Shown piece by piece: positions 58,924 to 64,000 of a DNA stretch of 64,000 nt; positions within the stretch are counted from its first letter, which is position 1; each line of letters opens with the position of its first letter. Under the pieces are notes generated by a model, which saw only the letters and a list, made by a program, of their open reading frames with translations, made no database searches and was not told where the DNA came from. This DNA comes from JBBRVP01 sp038246785 (GTDB lineage: Bacteria > Actinomycetota > Actinomycetes > Jiangellales > Jiangellaceae): assembly GCA_038246785.1 (NCBI GenBank), contig JBBRVP010000002.1, forward strand, positions 95,160-159,159, in the 5' to 3' direction. The position numbers were made by a program, and so were the translations under genes.

Positions 58924-60480
58924 TCAGACCGGGGGGACCCCGTGCCGGCGGTCGGAGAAGCGGCGGTCCTTGGTGGCCGCCGCGGCGAAGCGCGCCAGCA
59001 GCTCACCACGCAGCTGTTCGGGCTCGACGATGGCGTCGATGACCAGGTCGGAGGCCAGCCGGAGGATGTCGATGTCCTCCTCGTAGTCCTCGCGCAGCTG
59101 GGCGACGTACGACGCCCGCTCGGCTTCGTCCTCGATGGCGGCTATCTTGTTGAAGTAGACGGCGTTGACGGCCGCCTCCGGGCCCATCACGGCGATCTTG
59201 GCGGTGGGCAGCGCCAGCACGGCGTCCGGCCCGAAGCCCGGCCCGCACATGGCGTACAGCCCGGCGCCGTACGCCTTTCGCACGATCACCGAGACCGTGG
59301 GCACCGTCGCCTCCGCCACCGCGGTGATCATCTTGGCGCCGTGCCGGATGATCCCCTGCCGCTCGACCTCCGAGCCGATCATGAATCCGGGGACGTCGGC
59401 GAGGTAGAGCAGCGGGACGTTGAAGGCGTCGCAGAGCCAGATGAAACGGGCGGCCTTGTCGGCGGAGTCGACGAACAGCACGCCGCCCTTCACGGCCGGG
59501 TTGTTGGCGACCACGCCGATCGGGCGGCCCTCGAGCAGCCCGAAACCGACGACGACCTCCGGCGCGAACAGCGGCTTGAGCTCACAGAAGCTGCCCTCGT
59601 CGACCAGCGCCTCGACGACGGTGTGGATGTCGTAGCCGATCGCCTCCTCGGCGGGGACGAGGTCGCGGGTCATGGTCCGCGCGGGCGGGGCGGCGCCGTA
59701 GACCGGCGGTTGCCCGCGCCAAGACCCGGGCAGGTAGGAGAACAGCTGGCGGGCCAGCTCGATCGCCTCGGCGTCGTCGGCGGCGAGGTTGTCGCCGCAC
59801 CCGGAGATAGTGGCATGCATGCGGGCGCCGCCCATCTCCTCGAGCGTGACTCGCTCCCCGACGACCATCTCGGCCATCCGTGGCGAGCCGAGGTACATGG
59901 ACGCGTTGCCCTCGACCATGATCACCGCATCGCAGAACGCCGGGATGTAGGCCCCTCCAGCCGCGCTCGGCCCGAACAGGCAGCAGATCTGCGGCACCCT
60001 GCCCGACAGCGCCACCTGGTTGTGGAAGATGCGGCCGGCGCCGCGCCGGCCGGGGAACAGCTCGACCTGGTCGGTGATGCGCGCTCCGGCCGAGTCGATG
60101 AGCCAGAACAGCGGCAGCTCGTCGCGCAGTGCGACCTCGGTCGTGCGGACGATCTTCTCGACGGTGCGCGCACCCCACGACCCGGCCTTGACCGTGGGGT
60201 CGTTGGCTACCACGAGGGCCGGCCGGCCGTCGACGAGACCGCGTCCGGTGACGACGCCGTCGGCCGGCAGCCCGGCCCCGGCCAGGGTGGCCTGGGCGTT
60301 GGCGAGCTGGCCGTCCTCGACGAAGGTCCCCTCGTCGACGAGCAGGCCGATCCGGTCGCGGACGTAGATCTTGCCCTGCGCGGCGAGCTTGGCGGCCGCC
60401 CGCTCCGGCGCCGCCAAGGTCGCCTCGCGAGCGGCGGCGACCTCCTTGTAGTGGTCGTGCGTGGGAAGGTCGCTGCTCAC
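58924..60480 (-). CDS. Acyl-CoA carboxylase carboxyltransferase (beta) subunit
   Basis: Protein of 518 residues, second carboxyltransferase of the window. N-half motifs are LIDSAGARITDQVELFPGRR and FGPSAAGGAYIPAFCDAVIM; C-half motifs are LADVPGFMIGSEVERQGIIR and VIVRKAYGAGLYAMCGPGF. It would carboxylate a branched or short acyl-CoA (methylcrotonyl-, geranyl- or propionyl-CoA). GTG 60480 has GGAGGA seven bases upstream. It follows the acyl-CoA dehydrogenase and MerR genes, suggesting catabolism rather than lipid synthesis. The biotin-carboxylase subunit is not in the window. Confidence 0.9.
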   Translation of the reverse strand: MSSDLPTHDHYKEVAAAREATLAAPERAAAKLAAQGKIYVRDRIGLLVDEGTFVEDGQLANAQATLAGAGLPADGVVTGRGLVDGRPALVVANDPTVKAGSWGARTVEKIVRTTEVALRDELPLFWLIDSAGARITDQVELFPGRRGAGRIFHNQVALSGRVPQICCLFGPSAAGGAYIPAFCDAVIMVEGNASMYLGSPRMAEMVVGERVTLEEMGGARMHATISGCGDNLAADDAEAIELARQLFSYLPGSWRGQPPVYGAAPPARTMTRDLVPAEEAIGYDIHTVVEALVDEGSFCELKPLFAPEVVVGFGLLEGRPIGVVANNPAVKGGVLFVDSADKAARFIWLCDAFNVPLLYLADVPGFMIGSEVERQGIIRHGAKMITAVAEATVPTVSVIVRKAYGAGLYAMCGPGFGPDAVLALPTAKIAVMGPEAAVNAVYFNKIAAIEDEAERASYVAQLREDYEEDIDILRLASDLVIDAIVEPEQLRGELLARFAAAATKDRRFSDRRHGVPPV

Positions 60481-60524
60481 GCGCCCATCCTCCGCCCCGG
60501 GCCGCGAGTGGGACGCCGGGCTCG

Positions 60525-60542
60525 CGACACGCCGGCGTGTCG
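60525..60542. repeat. 18-bp perfect palindrome between acyl-CoA dehydrogenase and carboxyltransferase genes
   Basis: CGACACGCC and GGCGTGTCG abut without a spacer, 45 bp upstream of the carboxyltransferase start and 44 bp after the dehydrogenase stop. It could be an operator for the carboxyltransferase gene or a processing/terminator stem. Confidence 0.6.
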
Positions 60543-60585
60543 GGGCCAGACGTACCACTCGATCATGGGAGCCAGCCGGCGGCGG

Positions 60586-61752
60586 TCATTCGACCGGGAG
60601 GCCGAGGCCCCGCGCGATGACCAGGCGCTGCACCTCGCTGGTGCCCTCGCCGATCTCGAGGATCTTGGCGTCGCGATAGAACCGCGCGACGGGGTACTCC
60701 TCCATGAAGCCGTAGCCGCCGAAGACCTGCGTCGCGGTGCGGGTCGCGGTGACCGCGGCCTCGGTGGCGTACAGCTTGGCCACCGCCGCGGCCTGCTTGA
60801 CCTGCGCCGGCGGTCGGCCGGCGTCCTTGAGCCAGGCTGCCTTGTAGGTCAGGAGGCGGGCGGCCTCGGTCATCACCTGCAGGTCGGCGATCTGGAACGC
60901 AACCCCCTGCTTGCGGCCGATCGGCTGCCCGAACGCCGTGCGCTCCAAGGCGTACGCCGCCGCCATGTCCAGGCACGCCTGCGCGCACCCGACGGCGAGC
61001 GACGCGATGGCGATCCGGCCGTCGTCGAGAGTCGACAGGAACTGCGCGAACCCGCGCCCGCGCTCGCCGAGCAACGCATCCTCCGGCACCCGGCAGCCGT
61101 CGAACGTCAGCGGGTGCGTGTCGGAGGCATGCCAGCCGAGCTTGTCGTAGGCCGGCTCGACGGTGAAGCCCGGCGTCCCCGCGGGGACCACCAGGGCCGA
61201 GATCTCGGCGCGGCCGTCGGGCTGAGTGCCGGTGCGGGCGGGCACGGAGACGCAGGAGCTGATCGGCGTACCCGTGTTGGTGATGAACTGCTTGGACCCG
61301 TCGATCACCCATTCCCCGTCGACGAGCTCGGCGCGCGTGCGGGTCGCACCGGCGTCCGACCCGGCTTCGGCTTCGGTGAGCCCGAAGCCGGCCAGGGCCC
61401 GGCCGGCCACCAGGTCGGGCAGCCAGCGGTCCTTCTGCTGCGGGCTGCCGAAGCTGAGGATCGGGTTGATGCCGAGCCCGACCCCCGCCTCGAGCGTGAC
61501 GCCCAGCGACTGGTCGACCCGCCCGATCTCCTCGATCGCGACGCAGAGCGAGGTGAAGTCGCCGCCGGCGCCGCCGTACTCCTCGGGGGCGGTGAGCCCG
61601 AACAGCCCGAGTTGCCCCATGTCCAGCACCGTGTCGACGGGGAACACGTGCTCGCGGTCCCACCCGGCGGCGTATGGCGCCACCTGCTCCGTCGCGAACT
61701 CGCGGACCACCTTGCGGAATGCCTCGTGCTCCTCGGACAGCTCGAACGACAT
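60586..61752 (-). CDS. Acyl-CoA dehydrogenase
   Basis: FAD flavoprotein of 388 residues that introduces the alpha-beta double bond into an acyl-CoA. Seen: FGLTEAEAGSDAGATRTR (FAD-binding), QVFGGYGFMEEYPVARFYRD and the C-terminal EIGEGTSEVQRLVIARGL, where the Glu before GTS is at the catalytic base position of MCAD-type enzymes. In isovaleryl-CoA dehydrogenase that position is usually not Glu (from memory), so this is more likely a short- or branched-chain enzyme of another type. ATG 61752 has GAGGAG upstream and overlaps LiuR-like operator DNA on its 5' side. Confidence 0.92.
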   Translation of the reverse strand: MSFELSEEHEAFRKVVREFATEQVAPYAAGWDREHVFPVDTVLDMGQLGLFGLTAPEEYGGAGGDFTSLCVAIEEIGRVDQSLGVTLEAGVGLGINPILSFGSPQQKDRWLPDLVAGRALAGFGLTEAEAGSDAGATRTRAELVDGEWVIDGSKQFITNTGTPISSCVSVPARTGTQPDGRAEISALVVPAGTPGFTVEPAYDKLGWHASDTHPLTFDGCRVPEDALLGERGRGFAQFLSTLDDGRIAIASLAVGCAQACLDMAAAYALERTAFGQPIGRKQGVAFQIADLQVMTEAARLLTYKAAWLKDAGRPPAQVKQAAAVAKLYATEAAVTATRTATQVFGGYGFMEEYPVARFYRDAKILEIGEGTSEVQRLVIARGLGLPVE

Positions 61753-61774
61753 GGCGGCGCTCCTCGACGGTTGC

Positions 61775-61796
61775 TTGACGTTGACGTAAACGTAAA
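61775..61796. promoter_or_regulatory. LiuR-like operator between acyl-CoA dehydrogenase and MerR genes
   Basis: Two overlapping 16-mers of the TTKACGTWWACGTAAA type are present (TTGACGTTGACGTAAA at 61775 and TTGACGTAAACGTAAA at 61781), each matching an inverted repeat at 12 of 16 positions. This resembles the LiuR motif of branched-chain and fatty-acid catabolism (from memory). It lies in the 49-bp divergent gap. Confidence 0.65.
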
Positions 61797-61801
61797 GCAC
61801 G

Positions 61802-62236
61802 ATGGCGCTCGTGGCAACCGCCGAACCCCCCACCGGCCCGGTCTGGACCATCGCCGAGGTGGCCGAGGAGTTCGGCGTCACCCACCGCACGATCCGCTTC
61901 TACGAGGACCGCGGGCTCGTCACGCCGGAGCGACGGGGTACGCAGCGGCTGTTCCATCCGCGTGACCGGGTACGGCTGGCCCTCGTGCTGCGCGGCAAGC
62001 GGCTGGGCTTCCCGCTCGACGAGATCCGCCGGATCGTCGACATGTACGACGACCAGCCGGGCGAGGAGGGCCAGCTGCGCTACCTGCTCGACCAGATCGG
62101 CGACCGGCGCAGCGAGCTCGAGCAGCGGCGGGCGGACATCGTGGCCGCGCTCGGCGAGCTCGACGATCTCGAGCGTCGATGCCACGCCGACGTGCGCCGG
62201 CTGCGTCGCCGGTCCCGGCAGCCGGTCGCCCATTGA
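61802..62236 (+). CDS. MerR-family regulator, LiuR-like
   Basis: Protein of 144 residues. The winged HTH is VWTIAEVAEEFGVTHRTIRF, then YEDRGLVTPERRGTQRLFHP and RLGFPLDEIRRIVDMYDD, followed by a coiled-coil dimerisation helix to the end. No metal-binding Cys cluster, so it is of the LiuR/non-metal type. Divergent to the acyl-CoA dehydrogenase gene and next to a matching operator, so it probably controls the catabolic genes on its left. Confidence 0.9.
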   Translation: MALVATAEPPTGPVWTIAEVAEEFGVTHRTIRFYEDRGLVTPERRGTQRLFHPRDRVRLALVLRGKRLGFPLDEIRRIVDMYDDQPGEEGQLRYLLDQIGDRRSELEQRRADIVAALGELDDLERRCHADVRRLRRRSRQPVAH

Positions 62237-62247
62237 GCCCTGCCCGA

Positions 62248-62253
62248 TAGCCT
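62248..62253 (+). promoter_or_regulatory. -10 box (TAGCCT) for leaderless pta
   Basis: TAGCCT is followed by 6 nt and GTG 62260, without a Shine-Dalgarno. Confidence 0.55.
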
Positions 62254-62259
62254 CGCGGC

Positions 62260-63864
62260 GTGGCCCGCAGCGTCTACGTCGCGGCCTCTGGGCCGGATTC
62301 CGGCAAGTCCGCGGTGGCGCTCGGGATCTACGACCAGATGGTGCGCCGGGTCGGGCGGGTGGCGGTGTTCCGGCCGGTCGTCCGCGGCGCGCACCTCACG
62401 GCCGACGACCCGGACCCGCTGATCCGGCTCCTGCGCGACCGCTACCCCAGCGACGCACCGTACGAGAGGTCGGTCGGTGTCACCGCGGCCGACCTGCACG
62501 ACCTCGACGCGGCCACCGGCCGCGTCGTCGAGCGCTTCCGCGCCGTCGAACGCGACCACGAAGCCGTTCTCGTCATCGGCAGCGACTTCGCCGAGTCCGC
62601 CGCTCCTGTCGAGCTCGGCATCAACGCCCGCCTCGCGGTCAATCTCGGTGCGCCGGTGGTCGGGGTGGTCAGCGGCCGGCGCCTTGACCCGGACCAGCTC
62701 GCCGAGGCAATGCAGGTGGCCGTCGACGCGCTCTCCCGCCGGCGGTGCCACGTGCTCGCCATGGTGGCCAACCGGATCGAGCCGGACGCGGTGCAGGCGA
62801 CGGAGGCGGCGATCGCGCGGACCCCGGGCCTGGCGGCAGTGACGGTGCGTGTGGTCCCCAGCGAGCCGCTGCTCGCGGCCCCTACCGTGCGCCAGGTGTT
62901 CGCCGCCGCCGAGGCGCGCGTGCTCGCCGGCGACCAGGAGCGGCTCGACCGAGAATCGCGCGGCCTGCTGGTGGCGGGGATGCGGCTCCCCCACGTGCTC
63001 GACCGGCTCTTCGACGGCGCGGTCGCCATCGTGCCCGGGGACCGCGACGACGTCCTCGTCGGGCTGCTGGCCGCCCAGCAGGCGAGCACGTTCCCACGGC
63101 TGGCCGGGGTGCTGCTCAACGGCGGCTTCGACCCCGAGCCGGCCGTGCACCGGTTGATCGAAGCGCTCGCCTCCACGCTCCCGATCGCACTGACCGACTC
63201 GTCGACGTTCGCGTCCACCGAGGCGGCCACCCGGGCCCGGGGTGCGCTCAGCCACGGTTCGCCGCGCAAGGTCGAGGCCGCGTTGACCCTGGCCCGGCTC
63301 CACCTCGACGCGGGCGGCCTGCTCGACCGCCTCGACCTCGCCCGGGCCGATGTGGTGACGCCCCTGATGTTCGAGCACGACGTCGTCGAGCGAGCACGCG
63401 CACACCGCCGCCGCATCGTCCTGCCGGAGGGCACCGAGCACCGCGTGCTGCGGGCAGCCGAGCGGGTGATCCGCCAGGGCATCGCCGACGTCGTCCTGCT
63501 CGGCGACCCACGGCAAGTCGAGGCCGCCGCCGCGGAGGCCGAGGCCGACCTGGCCGGCGCCGCCGTCGTCGACCCCCGGGAGCGGGAGCGGCGCGAGCGC
63601 TTCGCCGTCGAATACGCCCGCCGGCGCGCCCACCAGGGCGTCGCGCTCGACGCAGCCCGCGACGTGGTCGTGGACTCGTCCTACGCCGGCACGCTCATGG
63701 TCGCGCTGGGCGAAGCGGATGGCATGGTGTCGGGTGCGGCCCACACCACGGCGCACACGGTACGTCCGGCGCTCGAGATCATCCGTGCCGCGCCCGGCTT
63801 CTCGGTCGTCAGCAGCGTGTTCTTCATGTGCCTGGCCCACCGGGTGCTCGTCTACGGCGACTGA
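62260..63864 (+). pseudogene. pta: Phosphate acetyltransferase, truncated by an insertion
   Basis: The 534 residues cover the N-terminal P-loop-like domain (YVAASGPDSGKSAVALGIYD), the DRTGG-like region and the start of the catalytic PTA_PTB domain (VVTPLMFEHDVVERARAHRR, IVLPEGTEHRVLRAAERVIR, ADGMVSGAAHTTAHTVRPAL). The frame stops right after HRVLVYGD, where complete Pta proteins (about 700 residues) continue with roughly 160-180 more catalytic-domain residues. Downstream DNA is unrelated and looks like an insertion sequence end, so the protein should be inactive unless the element excises. The remaining pta part would lie outside the window. Confidence 0.85.
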
Positions 63865-64000
63865 GGTTTTCTCACGGGAGTGACGCGTGTGACTCGTGAG
63901 GTCGCGGCGTGTCGGAGGCCGGGCGTGGGGTCCTGACCCGAAAGGGTCGGTTTCGACCAAGAACCCGGCCACGGGCAGGACCCCACGTGATCACCTATCG
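63865..64000 (+). mobile_element. Left end of an insertion sequence in pta (IS5-like transposase start candidate)
   Basis: Immediately after the pta break come stem-loops typical of IS ends: CTCACG...CGTGAG with GAGT/ACTC inside (63873-63900), a GACCC-GAAA-GGGTC tetraloop hairpin (63935-63948), and the 12-bp inverted repeat CGTGGGGTCCTG (63924-63935) with CAGGACCCCACG (63976-63987). At 63987 GTG ATC ACC TAT CG begins a frame VITYR, as in actinobacterial IS5-group transposases (from memory). The true IS boundary and target duplication cannot be read here. Confidence 0.55.

Noticed and set aside
60586..61752. Isovaleryl-CoA dehydrogenase (leucine pathway)
   Set aside because: The C-terminal motif has Glu before GTS (MCAD-type base), unlike isovaleryl-CoA dehydrogenases as I recall them; left as a general acyl-CoA dehydrogenase.
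55574..61965. Very long open frames on the plus strand opposite fdhA and opposite the carboxyltransferase/acyl-CoA dehydrogenase genes
   Set aside because: They are mirrors of the real genes, low in recognisable domains and rich in Arg/Gly/Ala/Val, as expected from high GC3 on the coding strand.

Overview
The window is chromosomal DNA from a very GC-rich actinobacterium. Evidence is the extreme GC bias at third codon positions, frequent GTG and TTG starts, start/stop overlaps of the GTGA and ATGA type, many apparently leaderless genes (a TANNNT -10 box 6-8 nt before the start codon), LytR-CpsA-Psr proteins, an AccE-type carboxylase epsilon subunit and F420-type oxidoreductases. The sequence alone does not fix the genus. 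No rRNA or CRISPR array is visible. The only tRNA seen is the selenocysteine tRNA.

Layout. 1-11.1 kb: surface polysaccharide locus (nucleotide-sugar dehydrogenase tail, Wzm/Wzt-type ABC exporter, pyruvyl transferase-like protein, membrane-anchored methyltransferase, GT2 and GT4 glycosyltransferases, two LCP ligases, UDP-glucose dehydrogenase). 11.1-22.9 kb: core block purE-purK / gtrA / enoyl-CoA hydratase / class III cyclase / birA / accD - accE / maf. It is interrupted between accD and accE by a three-gene NitT/TauT-type ABC importer. 22.9-26.0 kb: selB-selA. 26.1-30.0 kb: a large LuxR-type ATPase regulator, an ISL3 transposase remnant and a secreted protein. 30.1-33.9 kb: kinase, VapBC, tRNA-Sec, selD, DUF1810, second VapBC. 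34-45 kb: accessory genes (ThiS-like/BNR pair, MFS-TetR efflux, FAD oxidase, AfsR-like regulator, TetR-DsrE pair, third VapBC-like pair). 44.3-45.6 kb: Rieske and DUF6529 membrane proteins with two tiny ORFs and a candidate attenuator. 45.8-53.4 kb: PLP decarboxylase, F420 oxidoreductase, a sigma/anti-sigma/ABC exporter operon and small enzymes. 53.5-58.7 kb: formate dehydrogenase operon fdhA-fdhB-nrfD. 58.9-62.2 kb: carboxyltransferase, acyl-CoA dehydrogenase and MerR regulator. 62.3-64.0 kb: pta cut short by what looks like an insertion sequence that runs off the window.

How the genes fit together. The unifying theme is selenocysteine. The large formate dehydrogenase subunit is read through an in-frame UGA at 58139-58141, followed by a hairpin with a GGUCU loop (bacterial SECIS). 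Every dedicated factor to decode it is in the same window: selA, selB, selD and tRNA-Sec(UCA). Electrons from formate would pass through FdhB (four 4Fe-4S clusters) to the NrfD membrane subunit.

The most unusual non-gene signals are these: a repeated palindromic element that acts as a combined stop codon and terminator (2.1 and 22.9 kb, related palindrome at 9.6 kb); an 11-codon ORF followed by attenuator-like hairpins at 45.5 kb; two toxin-antitoxin modules bracketing tRNA-Sec and selD; and a 34-codon leaderless ORF coupled to birA.
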